From assembly GCF_003261055.1 (NCBI RefSeq), contig NZ_CP030073.1, positions 496,001 through 560,000 on the forward strand: 64,000 bases of DNA, in the 5' to 3' direction. Under the pieces are notes generated by a model that worked only from the letters and a program-made list of their open reading frames with translations, searched no databases and was not told the origin of the DNA. Origin of the DNA: Streptomyces cadmiisoli (GTDB taxonomy: Bacteria; Actinomycetota; Actinomycetes; Streptomycetales; Streptomycetaceae). Made by a program: the position numbers and the translations under genes. Below, piece by piece: positions 35,080 through 44,546 of this stretch; position 1 is the stretch's first letter; every line of letters begins with the position of its first letter.

Positions 35080-35940
35080 TCAAGGCGTGAGACCTGCGGC
35101 GGGTACCGGAACATCGCGCGTGTGGCGAAGCGGGGAGCAGAACACGAACCAGCCGGCCGCCCAAGAACCGACGAACGCCATCCCGAGTGCGGGCCGCACG
35201 CCGATCAGCGTGCCGAGTGCCCCGCCGAGGATGCCGCCGAGCGGCAGCGTGCCCCATACGACCCAGCGGACGGCCGCGTTCATGCGGCCCATCAACTCCG
35301 GTGGTGTCACCGATTGCCGGTAGCTGACCTGCGCGACGTTGTACACCATCCCGGCGAAGTAGGCGATCCCCCGGCCCAGCGGGAACAGCAACACACCCCA
35401 GCCTTGCCAAGCGGCCGGGGCGATGACCTGCGGTGCACTGAACACCGGCATCGAGACCCAGATGATCCGCGCCGAGCCGATCTTCTTGGCGAGCCGGCCG
35501 GCGAACGTTGCCCCGGCGATGCCGCCGACGGCCGCGCCCGCCATGATCAGCCCGGTCAGCGCGGGACGTACGTGCAGCACCCGGATAAGGAAGACCATTG
35601 CAAGTGCCGAACTCATCCCGAAGGAGGTTCGCGGTGCCCGTGCACGCCACGACCATCCGCAATATCTCTGCAACAGCGACGATGTAGAGCTGAAGCCTCG
35701 TCAATGTGCCGACGGCAGCGGCCACCGGGAGTGAGCCGGTGATCAGCAGGCGGAGAATGTCGCACACGATCATGATGGACCGCTTGCGACCGCGGTCCAC
35801 GAGCGCGCCTGCGGGCAGTGCGATCACCGCGAACGCCGCTGTGGTGGCGGCGGTCAGCAGCCCGACCTCGAACGTGCTCGCGTCGAGCACGACCACCGCG
35901 AGCAGTTGTGGCCTGTCCTTCTGAACCGGAACTGAACCGG
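35080..35940 (-). pseudogene. MFS transporter remnant with internal deletion and frameshift
   Basis: Two frames share one transporter. The first (from about 35930 leftward) encodes LDASTFEVGLLTAATTAAF, ALPAGALVDRGRKRSIMI and DILRLLITGSLPVAA, the N-terminal helices without helix 1. After VAEILRMVVACTGTANL it should run through the central loop and helices 5-7, but these are missing. The sequence resumes in another frame near 35615 with SALAMVFLIRVLHVRPALTGLIM and continues to the normal C-terminus at 35080. The gene therefore suffered 5' loss, a central deletion and a frameshift and cannot make an exporter. Confidence 0.85.
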
Positions 35941-35951
35941 GTCGAGACCGC

Positions 35952-36479
35952 CTATCGGGCCTGAATCAGCTGATTCGTGGGCTGAGATCCGTCCAACAAT
36001 CCGTGCTGCGCGGTGATGATCGGCAGTCGGCTCACCAGCGAGGAATCCAGGAGATCGACCTGGGCAAGCACAGCGGCCTGGTCCCAGTAGATGTGCTCGT
36101 ACGAAATCGCGGTCCCTTCGAATCCCACAATACCGATCACTGGGATGATCACGTGCTTCCCGGTGGCTGGCACACCCGGCAGAATCCAAGGCACTTCGAT
36201 GTCATGCGTGAACGAGACGAGCATTTCGTCCACGATCGTCACTTCGCCGACCGTTCGGCTGATCGACTGAATCTCCAGATCAGCGGGATTGTGACCCACG
36301 AACCAGGTGGTGTAGAAACTGCGGACGCCGCCCAGTCCTACCCCGCCCATACCCGTCGGCAGATGCAGGACCGTCGGATCATCAGTCATGGTCCGCATCG
36401 TGGCGTCCACGTCCTGCGTCACGAACTCGGCGGTTGTATGGGCTTCCCACTGGCGCACCATGGCATTCCGATCCGCCAT
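35952..36479 (-). CDS. SnoaL-like / NTF2 family protein
   Basis: 175 aa from the ATG behind GGAGGCAAAG. It opens MADRNAMVRQWEAHTTAEFVTQDVDATMRTM and has VRSFYTTWFVGHNPADLEIQSISRTV and IPVIGIVGFEGTAISYEHIYWDQAAVLAQ, a pattern shared by SnoaL-like polyketide-cyclase-related proteins. A small pocket enzyme or binding protein is expected. It stands downstream of the FAH-family gene, separated by 100 bp on the same strand, and may belong to the same catabolic unit. Confidence 0.82.
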   Translation of the reverse strand: MADRNAMVRQWEAHTTAEFVTQDVDATMRTMTDDPTVLHLPTGMGGVGLGGVRSFYTTWFVGHNPADLEIQSISRTVGEVTIVDEMLVSFTHDIEVPWILPGVPATGKHVIIPVIGIVGFEGTAISYEHIYWDQAAVLAQVDLLDSSLVSRLPIITAQHGLLDGSQPTNQLIQAR

Positions 36480-36580
36480 CTTTGCCTCCACCGTTATCCG
36501 CAGCGTTTTCCCACTCGGGCCTGAATTGCTGTGAACGGTAACACGTGGGAGTGGTTATCAACGGCCAGGCCGACCTGTTG

Positions 36581-37537
36581 TCATACGCGTCCTGCGGGTG
36601 GTGGCGTGGGGCGAAGAGGCTGTCGAATGTCGTGCTGGATGCGACCGACACCCGGAAGTTCGAGTTCCAGGTGATCGCCGGGGCGCAGCCAGATGCCTTG
36701 TTCCATTCCGCTGCCTCCGGTCAGGGTACCGGTGCCGAACAACTCGCCGGGCAGTAGTTGTTCGCTGGCGGAGGCGTGCGCGATGGCTTCGCCGAGGGTG
36801 TATTTCGCTCCTTCGGCGCTCGGGCCGGCGACCCGCTCGCCGTTGATCCGGACGCTGCCGGCGAGTTTCTGCCAGACAGGGAGGACCTCTTCAGGTGTGA
36901 CCGCCGTGTCGGACAGGGAACTGACGAAGTGTTTCGACTTCTGGGGTCCGAAGCCGCTCCTCATCTCCGGGATCTGGACGTCACGGGCTGAGAAGTCGCA
37001 GAGCAGGACCAAGGCTCCGATGGCTGCTTCGGCCTCATGCGGGTCTGCGTCGCGCACAGGCCGGTTCAACACAAAACCGATTTCGAGTTCGTAGTCCAGA
37101 GCCTGAGAGTAGGAAGGAAAGGAGACCGGGGTACCACTTGGTACGAAGGTGACAGCGTTACTCATGTAGTAGATCGGCTCTTTGTACCAGAGAGGCTTGG
37201 GGAGGTAGGGCTTGAAGGTCCGGCCCGTGACCCTTTCTACAGCCTTTGCGAAGCTGGACAGGCGGGGCTGAAACCGTCGAGTGTAACCGCGTGCCGCGTC
37301 GATGTTGTGCTGCTCGTAGAACATGAAGTCGCGAAAGGACAGCGGCTGAAAGGGCAGTGCCGCGCCGCCGTCCTGGACCTTTGCGCGCGCGGCGCATTCT
37401 GCTTCGTACTCGGCAGTGAATGGGGAGCGGTACCCGAGGGGAGCGGGGTCTTCTGTCACACGCCACGGCCTTGCTGCGTCCTCACGGATCTCCGTGCGCA
37501 GGCCGGCCCGTCCGGCGTTGATACGGCGAATTTCCAC
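36581..37537 (-). CDS. Fumarylacetoacetate hydrolase family protein
   Basis: 318 aa. The FAH core starts around residue 75 (FRDFMFYEQHNI). Metal ligands appear in LDYELEIGFVLNRPV (Glu pair) and LVLLCDFSARDVQIPE (Asp), with FGPQKSKHFVSSL and GTGTLTGGSGMEQGIWLRPGD downstream. The family cleaves C-C bonds of diketo acids or decarboxylates them. GTG 37537 has GAGGGA upstream. It lies between a SnoaL-like and a metallo-beta-lactamase-fold gene on the same strand. Confidence 0.88.
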   Translation of the reverse strand: MEIRRINAGRAGLRTEIREDAARPWRVTEDPAPLGYRSPFTAEYEAECAARAKVQDGGAALPFQPLSFRDFMFYEQHNIDAARGYTRRFQPRLSSFAKAVERVTGRTFKPYLPKPLWYKEPIYYMSNAVTFVPSGTPVSFPSYSQALDYELEIGFVLNRPVRDADPHEAEAAIGALVLLCDFSARDVQIPEMRSGFGPQKSKHFVSSLSDTAVTPEEVLPVWQKLAGSVRINGERVAGPSAEGAKYTLGEAIAHASASEQLLPGELFGTGTLTGGSGMEQGIWLRPGDHLELELPGVGRIQHDIRQPLRPTPPPAGRV

Positions 37538-37594
37538 TGCTCCCTCTTTCCGGTGACGATGGACTGCACTCTTGTGGTGGCCCGTTCGGTGTGG

Positions 37595-38518
37595 TCAGAC
37601 GTGGGTGGCCATGGGGCCTCCGTTGAGGGTGATCACATCGCTCCAGGCCTGCTGGATATCGATCGCCTGTCCTGTCCGGTCCGCGTAGGCGCGGTGCAGG
37701 TTGAGCACGATCCGCTCCGCGTCGGGCAGGCCCGCGAACTCGTCGAGTGAGACACGGCGGGCAACGGCCAGGGGTGGGAGTCCCTCACTCCTGCCGTTGT
37801 CCGCGCTGTTCCGTACGAACTCGTAGTACCGCCGGTGGCTTTCCAGCACGCCGGGCAGGGCGTCCGCGTCAATGACAGGCCCATGGCCAGGTACGACGTG
37901 GGCGGGGTCGAATTGCGCGATCCAGTCCAGCGCTCGCAGCGCGCCTTCGAGTTCACCCGAGAGAATCAGGGGCGTGACCTGGTGGAACAGGAGGTCTCCT
38001 GTGAACAGGACGCGCTGGTCGGGCAGCCATACGACGAGGTCGCCCGCGGTGTGGGCCGGGTACCCGGGATGCAGTACCTCGATCCGCAGGCCTCCGTGGT
38101 GGAGCGTGAGCCTGTCGTCGGTGGTCAGGAGCGGCGGACGGAGCGTGACCTTCCCCCAGCTCGGCATCGGTGACCAAATGGGTGGGCAGGCCTCGAGGAG
38201 CGTGTCCTCGCACATCCCGGTGCGCGTGTGCTCATGCCCGATGATCATCGTTTGCTGCGGCAGTAGGCTGTTGCCGTAGGTGTGGTCCCCGTGTGCATGC
38301 GTGTTGATCGCCGCCACGATCGGCCCGCTCCGGGTCACCGAGTCGACCGCGTCGAGCAGGGAACGGGTGCGCGTCTCGGTGGCGCAGGTGTCGACCAGGA
38401 TGACCCCGTCGGCGGTCTCGATCACGCCTGCGTTGTTCATCCACCAGGATCCATCCGGTTGTACCCAGGCGTGGACGCCATCGGCGACCGCGCTGAGAGA
38501 GGCCTCGTAGCCGTTCAT
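37595..38518 (-). CDS. MBL-fold metallo-hydrolase
   Basis: 307 aa. The dinuclear zinc motif is THAHGDHTYG, followed by the ligand His in GYPAHTAGDLV, the bridging Asp in LFTGDLLFH and the final His in VVPGHGPV. All ligands are intact. The start ATG follows GGAAGGG. It is next to the FAH-family gene (57 bp) and likely opens a lactone or thioester in the same pathway. A quorum-quenching lactonase is possible but not indicated. Confidence 0.9.
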   Translation of the reverse strand: MNGYEASLSAVADGVHAWVQPDGSWWMNNAGVIETADGVILVDTCATETRTRSLLDAVDSVTRSGPIVAAINTHAHGDHTYGNSLLPQQTMIIGHEHTRTGMCEDTLLEACPPIWSPMPSWGKVTLRPPLLTTDDRLTLHHGGLRIEVLHPGYPAHTAGDLVVWLPDQRVLFTGDLLFHQVTPLILSGELEGALRALDWIAQFDPAHVVPGHGPVIDADALPGVLESHRRYYEFVRNSADNGRSEGLPPLAVARRVSLDEFAGLPDAERIVLNLHRAYADRTGQAIDIQQAWSDVITLNGGPMATHV

Positions 38519-38680
38519 CAAGTGCCCTTCCATACGTGTGCGTTGAGTGACGACCGCTCCCTGGACGTCATTGGTCCGGCAGGGCGATGACGACGACCGC
38601 CCGAGGGCTCCGGCACGGTACGTGCCACGCCTGACTTGAGGAGACGTGGCCGACCATGCAAGCGCCGGGAACTTCGGACG

Positions 38681-40093
38681 CTACGCGGGTGAAATGATGT
38701 GGGAAGCAAGCAACTGCCACCCCTGCGGTGGAGTTCCCGGCAGCCTGCGCCCCTCCTTGGCGACGCGTTCCAGGATGCTGGTGGCGCTGGCATCGGCGGC
38801 ACCGAGCAGCTGCGGGAGGTCCACGCCGACGAGTGCGCCGTCACGCTTGACGAAGCGGCCTGCGATGAGGACGTGCCGGACGTCCTGGGGGCTGGTCTGG
38901 AAGACGACGGTCCCGGCCGGGTTGAGTTGCGGGTGCTGGGAGGTCCCCGGTCCACCGATGACGATGATGTCGGCGTCCAGACCGGCGCTGATCCTGCCGA
39001 CCCGGTCAGCGAGCCCCACAGCATCGGCCGCGTTCACCGTCGTCCACTCCAGCGCTGCGTCGGCGCTGAGCGTGACCTGTTCGGGACTGACGCCGCGGAG
39101 ATTCATGTCCTCGGTTTCGGCCCAGCGGTGAAAGCCCAGCCCGAGACGCATCTGTGTGAAGAGGTCCCCGCTGTTGAACGAAGTGATGTCGCACGACAGG
39201 GTCGGCTTGATCCCGAACCGCTCCACGGCTCCGAAGACGGGTCGGCCCATTCCCATGTTGAGCTCGGTCTCCGGCGAAATGGACACCTTGGCGCCGTGGT
39301 GCGCAAGGAGTCGCCAATCGTCGTCACTGAGCGTGTTGCAGTGCACATGCACCTGGTCCGGGCCCAGGAGGCCTGCCGCGGCGAGATCGGCGATCCCGGT
39401 GGGCGCTCCCCACACGCATCCGGTGTGGGTGACGATCAGAGCGTCGTGCTCGCGGGCGGCGAGGATTTCGGCGCTCACGCTCTCGAACGGGACTATCTCC
39501 GGTTCGGTGAGTGCTACCCCGAGGGTCAGCAGACAGTCCCTGCTGGGGAACCACTCGCCGGCAACTCTCGACAGATCGGCCAGCCGCTCGTCATGCGTCG
39601 AGAAGTGAGGCGGGGCCGCGGGGTTCGACTCGTAGAAGCCGTACCCGAACACGGCCCTGATTCCGGCGTCGCGCAGGCCCGTGACCGCCGCGTCCGCGTG
39701 CTCGGGACTGTTGTTGCAGTGGGAGAAGTCCAGGAGCGTGGTCACCCCGGCGTTGATGGCGTCCAGGGAGCCGAGCCGGTTGCCGAGGTACACGTCTTCC
39801 GCGGAGTAGGCAGGGGACACACCGAGCCGCACGCCGAAGATGTAGTCGATGAGCGTCCAGTCCGCACAGAGACTGCGCAGCTGCGTCTGCCAGGTGTGGC
39901 GATGGGTGTCGATCATTCCCGGCATCACGATGTGGCCGCTCACATCGACGATCTCAGCGTCGGCCTCTATGTGAGGAGCGACCTGCAGGATCCGGCCGTC
40001 CTCGATCAGGATGTCCGCGGACGGCAGTGTGCCGTGCCCGGGATCCATCGTGATCACGGTGCCTCCGCGGAGGAGTGTTCGCTGCAATGGCAT
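38681..40093 (-). CDS. Amidohydrolase family protein (cytosine deaminase/atrazine hydrolase type)
   Basis: 470 aa from the ATG at 40093. The TIM-barrel metal motif is MIDTHRHTWQTQL (HxH), with further His in VTHTGCVWG and VHCNTL and the Asp in LSCDITSF. The N-terminal beta sandwich carries RGGTVITMDPGHGTL; the C-terminus DIIVIGGPG. This is the AtzB/TrzN/8-oxoguanine-deaminase branch, which hydrolyses amino or chloro substituents on heterocycles. It heads the catabolic set that includes the MBL and FAH genes; a LysR gene lies behind it. Confidence 0.9.
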   Translation of the reverse strand: MPLQRTLLRGGTVITMDPGHGTLPSADILIEDGRILQVAPHIEADAEIVDVSGHIVMPGMIDTHRHTWQTQLRSLCADWTLIDYIFGVRLGVSPAYSAEDVYLGNRLGSLDAINAGVTTLLDFSHCNNSPEHADAAVTGLRDAGIRAVFGYGFYESNPAAPPHFSTHDERLADLSRVAGEWFPSRDCLLTLGVALTEPEIVPFESVSAEILAAREHDALIVTHTGCVWGAPTGIADLAAAGLLGPDQVHVHCNTLSDDDWRLLAHHGAKVSISPETELNMGMGRPVFGAVERFGIKPTLSCDITSFNSGDLFTQMRLGLGFHRWAETEDMNLRGVSPEQVTLSADAALEWTTVNAADAVGLADRVGRISAGLDADIIVIGGPGTSQHPQLNPAGTVVFQTSPQDVRHVLIAGRFVKRDGALVGVDLPQLLGAADASATSILERVAKEGRRLPGTPPQGWQLLASHIISPA

Positions 40094-40444
40094 GAGGGAA
40101 CCCGCCTTGTGACGTGGTAGTGCGATTCCCTCAAGGCAACCACTCCGCGGCCGTCGCATCATCAGCGAAAAGTGTTGCGATCACCGACCGGGCACCGGCC
40201 CGCCGCCGCAACCTGCCTGCAGCCGCCACCAGGAACTCCACGCGCCGATCGCGCTCGTCCCGGACAACCTGAACGTGCGCAGGACGCCCGCCTCCAGGTG
40301 TTCATCGACGGCCAGGGAGGGGTCACCTGCCACGTCGTGTCATACCTTCAACGGCACCCGCAAAGCCCCTGCTTCGAATGCCTTGCGGTACCGCAGAAAC
40401 CTCGTCGAGGGTGCATTCCCGAAATGAGCCTGCCCCCGGCGGCA
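40094..40444. other. Gene-free stretch between lysR and amidohydrolase gene
   Basis: 351 bp that should carry the catabolic operon promoter. I could not pick a clear T-N11-A dyad. Confidence 0.4.
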
Positions 40445-41347
40445 TCACGACAACAAGGCACTACCGGCCGTCACGCAAGGCATGCGAAGTGCCGAGAGCA
40501 GGCGCGCGGACTGTCGCACGGTCTCCGTCACGGGTCGCCGATCCGCTGCGCGGGTGGCGACCGCGATCTCGCACGGCGCCCCGTCCATGGGTATGAAACG
40601 CACGTCCGGGTGCGGATAGAAGCGGGCCGCGGCAGCGGCATGCAGAGCGAACCGCCCTGTTGCCGCGACGGCATCCGGCAGCGCGGCGGGAGTGCGGACC
40701 GGCGGGGTCTCCGACGGAGCCGAACCCCAGCGGCCCGCCCACGGGGAAGGGCCCGCGTGAGGACAGGCCACGGACACCCACCGCTGGTGATCAAGGTCCT
40801 CGACAGACAGGTGTTCAGCGTCAGCAAACTCCGACTGTGCGGGGACGACGGCTACACGAGGGCTGATGAGCACCCGCTCGAAGGCCAGGCCTTCAACAGG
40901 CCCCGTGTAGTGCACTACGCCGGCGTCCACCCGGTTCTCACGCACGGCGTCGTACTGGTCGACGAAGTCGAGGTCCTCGTAGACAAAGGCACATGAGGGC
41001 AGCCGGTCACGAACAAGGTGCACGAAGCGGGGCCAGAGTTCGGCCAGACCGAAGCCGAGGACGCCAATGGTCAGGGCGGGTTCCCGCACATCCTGCGGAC
41101 GTCCCGCCTCGGGCAGCGCGTCGATGGTGGCCAGGATCGATCGCGCCTGACTGATGAACCGCTCACCGGCCGCGGTGACAGTGACCCGCCTGCTGGTCCG
41201 TTTGAACAACAGGACGCCGACTTCGCGTTCAAGGCGTTGGATGCGACGGCCGAAGGGCTGCGCGCTGATGTAGTGACGTCGCGCCGCGCGGCCGAAGTGG
41301 AGTTCCTCGGCGAGCGTGACCGCGAACCGAAGCTCTCGGATGTCCAT
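40445..41347 (-). CDS. LysR family transcriptional regulator
   Basis: 300 aa. Helix-turn-helix: MDIRELRFAVTLAEELHFGRAARRHYISAQPFGRRIQRLEREVG (in parts), with KRTSRRVTVTAAGERF. The effector-binding half includes PALTIGVLGFGLAELWPRFV. GGGAGGTGAGGG directly precedes the ATG. It sits upstream of the amidohydrolase/MBL/FAH genes on the same strand and is their most likely regulator. Confidence 0.92.
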   Translation of the reverse strand: MDIRELRFAVTLAEELHFGRAARRHYISAQPFGRRIQRLEREVGVLLFKRTSRRVTVTAAGERFISQARSILATIDALPEAGRPQDVREPALTIGVLGFGLAELWPRFVHLVRDRLPSCAFVYEDLDFVDQYDAVRENRVDAGVVHYTGPVEGLAFERVLISPRVAVVPAQSEFADAEHLSVEDLDHQRWVSVACPHAGPSPWAGRWGSAPSETPPVRTPAALPDAVAATGRFALHAAAAARFYPHPDVRFIPMDGAPCEIAVATRAADRRPVTETVRQSARLLSALRMPCVTAGSALLS

Positions 41348-41619
41348 CCCTCACCTCCCTCGATCTGGGGAGTATGACTCAGACGCTCGGCACCCGCCAT
41401 TTCACGATCACAACCGATTCGGCTCATGATCTGCTGAAGTGGCTGTGCTGAGAGGACGCCCTCCGGCCCTGTCACGTCACTGCGGAACAACGTTTTCCTG
41501 AGGCGAGCAGCGCATCCTCCATCCGAGCGGATGCCGACTACGCGCCAGAAGTCGGACGACACCGCGAGCGGCACATTGCTCATGGGTGATGACCAATGCC
41601 TGACGGCGGCCGCCGGTTC

Positions 41620-42087
41620 TTACACCGGGCACGCTCGGCCCGTGAACACCGTCAACTTGTAAAGCCCGCCCTGAGGACTGGACTCGGTACGAACCACGCG
41701 GACCTGTCCACTGGCTTCGCAGTACCTTCCGGTCCCCCCGGTGATTGCCAGGAAGTACGGAGGCTGCGCCGACCGGGTGGAGTGCTGCCAGGTGATTTCG
41801 CCCCTGCCCGTCAGCACGAAGGACCCGTGGCACGCGGTCGTGCTGGGGTTCCTGATGATGACAGTGCAGTCACTCGTGGCGAAGCCGACCCGCTTGCCGC
41901 GCTGGTCGAACAGGTTTGCGGTGAGATCGGGGAACGAGCCGCCGGCCCTCTTTGAAGCCAGTGTGATCTGCTCGGTCCCGCCATTTCCATGGCCCTGCGT
42001 CGACGTGTTCCCGTATGCGGACGGAGTGCTGAAGACGAGTGCGAGCGCAGTCAGTGCGACGAGCGGCGAGGCCTTGGATGCCTTCAT
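41620..42087 (-). CDS. Secreted barrel protein (allene oxide cyclase/dirigent-like)
   Basis: 155 aa. A signal peptide (MKASKASPLVALTALALVFSTPSAYG) is followed by a beta-rich domain with GSFPDLTANLFDQRGKRVGFATSDCTVI and FLAITGGTGRYCEASGQVRVV, which fits the allene oxide cyclase barrel-like family. Three or four cysteines could form disulphides. AAAGGGA precedes the ATG. It is exported; the substrate is unknown and secondary-metabolite cyclisation is only a guess. Confidence 0.7.
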   Translation of the reverse strand: MKASKASPLVALTALALVFSTPSAYGNTSTQGHGNGGTEQITLASKRAGGSFPDLTANLFDQRGKRVGFATSDCTVIIRNPSTTACHGSFVLTGRGEITWQHSTRSAQPPYFLAITGGTGRYCEASGQVRVVRTESSPQGGLYKLTVFTGRACPV

Positions 42088-42351
42088 TGCAGTTCCCTTT
42101 CCCACTCAGACGAGGGAGATGACCAGGCCCAGACAGGCAGCATCAGCCGGCGCCGAACAAAGTGTCCGCCAACCGATTCCCCGCTACCTGATGGCGGCTG
42201 GCCGGTGAGTTGGTACGTATCATGATTCCTATCATCGCTTCGGACTGACGCCGCAAACATTGCACGGTGTTGCGAGCGCGTACGCCTTTCGGCCGAGCAG
42301 CCCGTCTTGAAAGTCGGTGTCAGGCCAAGGCACCGACAGGCCGTTGAGCCG

Positions 42352-42876
42352 TCACCGCCGCTGGACACATTCGCTGATCCAGCCCGTGCATTGACTCATT
42401 CGGAGGCGATCCTCAGAAAAGTACCCCTCCCATGGCTCATCCAGCCTCAGCCATGCGGCAGGCTGGCCGTCCTCCGGTGCCAATGGTGTTCTGCGATCGA
42501 TGACGGCGACGAATGAAACCCCCATAGTGGGCGACCAATCGGAATGATACGAACGAACGGTGACAGCTGCGGGTGTTGCGAGAATTTCTGCCCTGACCCC
42601 GGTTTCCTCGAACAGCTCCCGCCTGGCCGCCTCGCGCGGCGTTTCTCCCGGATCTACTTTCCCACCGGGCGGTACCCATCCCCGCCAACGATGGCGCACG
42701 AGCAGAACATGAGTCAGGGCGTTGTCAAACACCCACACCTCACTGGCCAGGGGGCCACTCCGTGGCGCTTCGGGTCTGAGGAGCCACTCCAAGGCATTGT
42801 CGTGTTCGATCCGAGCTTGACGGGCATCGCGGATCGCAGCTTCGAGGGTGCGTGGCTCCACCGGTTGGCTTGTCAT
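42352..42876 (-). CDS. NUDIX hydrolase
   Basis: 174 aa from ATG 42876 (the frame also opens at 42933; neither has a strong ribosome site). The Nudix box is complete: GGKVDPGETPREAARREL followed by FEETGVRAE, giving GX5EX7REUXEEXGU. The N-terminal NALEWLLRP and the VLLVRHRWRGWVPPGG entrance resemble mutator-type hydrolases. It cleaves a nucleoside diphosphate linked to another moiety. Confidence 0.88.
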   Translation of the reverse strand: MTSQPVEPRTLEAAIRDARQARIEHDNALEWLLRPEAPRSGPLASEVWVFDNALTHVLLVRHRWRGWVPPGGKVDPGETPREAARRELFEETGVRAEILATPAAVTVRSYHSDWSPTMGVSFVAVIDRRTPLAPEDGQPAAWLRLDEPWEGYFSEDRLRMSQCTGWISECVQRR

Positions 42877-42973
42877 CGCTCGAACCGTACGGCGAGCCAC
42901 TGACAGTCGCACCGCGGGAAGGACCGTCCTCACGCCCGACAGGGCTGGTGGTGAGCACCGCTATTCGGCGAGC

Positions 42974-43492
42974 CTAGCGGCCAACGGTGCTCCAGTCGGC
43001 GGGGGCCGGCGGCACTGAGCGGCCCGCGGCGTGTTCGTGGAGGCGCCGGGTCAGTTCCGGCAGGTCGTAGCCCGGGAAGCTCACCTGGAGCAATCGCAGA
43101 CCGAACCGCGACGGGAGCTCCTCCTGGAACATCGCCGCGTCCATCGGCTTGAGCTTCACGTCCCACGCGTCTGGAGCCGCCCAGTGCGTCATCCGCACAT
43201 AGAACGCGTCCCGCGGACCGGCGTTCGCCACGGCTGAGAGGAAGGCGAGTCCGCTGTCGACCGGGAAGTCGATGAGCATCCAGCCACGTCGGGACTCCAC
43301 CCACTCGGCCATGTGCGGCAACTTCTCCGGCCAGTCCGCGTTGCTCTCGGCGAGGTCCTGACAGCAAGTGAATGTGTCGAAGCCGCACTCCCAGATCGCC
43401 TGGATCGCGGGTGCGAGCTGCTCGTCGATCTGGGCGTGGCGGCTACCCACCCGGACGGGAGCGGTGGGATGTGTTCCTTCGAAAGACGTCAT
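42974..43492 (-). CDS. Hypothetical protein
   Basis: 172 aa, good codon use, no family recognised. IDEQLAPAIQAIWECGFDTFTCCQDL is reminiscent of a small metal- or redox-active segment (Cys-Cys pair) and the middle is aromatic-rich (FYVRMTHWAAPDAWDVKLKP). No signal peptide or membrane segment. ATG 43492 has only a weak ribosome site. Confidence 0.6.
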   Translation of the reverse strand: MTSFEGTHPTAPVRVGSRHAQIDEQLAPAIQAIWECGFDTFTCCQDLAESNADWPEKLPHMAEWVESRRGWMLIDFPVDSGLAFLSAVANAGPRDAFYVRMTHWAAPDAWDVKLKPMDAAMFQEELPSRFGLRLLQVSFPGYDLPELTRRLHEHAAGRSVPPAPADWSTVGR

Positions 43493-43608
43493 CCCGGGAG
43501 CATAGAAGCGGGATACGACATCGGGTCAGGCAGTAGTTCCTCCTGGGGATCGCTGGGCATGCTCGCTGAGGACGGCTGGAACGGGCATCGGCCGACCGAA
43601 GGGTGATG

Positions 43609-44337
43609 TCAGAAGGGCGGATCGTCGGCGAACCCCTCAGCACTGGGGCGGGCGTCGGTGGGGGTGTTCGCTTCCCGCTGGAAGGGTGTGGTGTCCTCGC
43701 CCCAGGCGGCGAGTGCGCGGACCGCGTGGCGCCGATATGGGGTGTCCTCCGTCGCAAGAGCCAGGACGGTGTCACGCAGCTCTGCTCTGTGGTGGGCCAG
43801 TTCTGGTGCCGCGAGCAGCGGGAGCAGAGCGGCCAGGGCAGCCTCGCGGATCTCTCGATCGCGGTCTGTGAGGAGGGGCCGTATGGCGTCGTGAAGGGCG
43901 GGCCGAAGAGCGCGGAACGCCTCGATGTCGGCTTGGAGGCCGCCGGGTGATTCATCGTTGGCGTCCGCAGCTGTGCTTCTGAGCCAGTTGAGTAGACCTA
44001 CGCGAAGGAGGAATCGAGGCTTCTCACCGCGGTGAGCGACTTCCCACGGAGTCTGGTCGGTGACTTCGGCGAGAGTCCGGGGGTGCGCGAGAATCGCCGC
44101 GACGAACGTCGCCGCCGGGGCCGTGGCACTGTAGAAGGTGTGCTGATGCGTGACGGCTTGATACAGGTTGCGGAGGGCGGCGCCCTGCTTGCCGGTGTCG
44201 TCGTCCAGAAGGTGCCGCAGTATCACCGGCGTCGCCGGCGCATCGTTCGGGCAGCAGTGCTCCACCGAGTGCCAGTCCGTGCGCAGCAACGGCTCCTGCG
44301 GATCGACGAAGCCCTCTTGTCGGTTCTCCATGCTCAT
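43609..44337 (-). CDS. HEAT-repeat protein
   Basis: 242 aa. Residues about 25-205 are helical with HEAT-like units (LRPALHDAIRPLLTDRDREIREAALAALLPLLAAPELAHH; then LRDTVLALATEDTPYRRHAVRALAAWG). The family offers protein-binding surfaces. The last 35 residues are polar and disordered. It diverges from the P-loop kinase gene. No partner is evident. Confidence 0.65.
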   Translation of the reverse strand: MSMENRQEGFVDPQEPLLRTDWHSVEHCCPNDAPATPVILRHLLDDDTGKQGAALRNLYQAVTHQHTFYSATAPAATFVAAILAHPRTLAEVTDQTPWEVAHRGEKPRFLLRVGLLNWLRSTAADANDESPGGLQADIEAFRALRPALHDAIRPLLTDRDREIREAALAALLPLLAAPELAHHRAELRDTVLALATEDTPYRRHAVRALAAWGEDTTPFQREANTPTDARPSAEGFADDPPF

Positions 44338-44546
44338 CGAGGGAGTGTGTCAGCTCGCCGGGACAGCAAAGATACGCCGCGCGCGAATCGATCACTGCCC
44401 CCGGCAACTTGGGGAGCCGGCGTATGAAGATGGCGCACCACGCCCCGGGAGGCGGGACTCCTGGCGTCACCTGAGCGAGGACGGGTTCGGTTGTGGGTGC
44501 GCGAGAATGTCGCGGTGATCTTGCTGCGGTGCTGTGGAGGTGGCTG

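Noticed and set aside
34115..35896. Minus-strand frame of 593 codons covering the MFS remnant and the TIGR04222-like gene
   Set aside because: Only its first third matches an MFS transporter; the rest is out of frame and antisense to a plus-strand gene.
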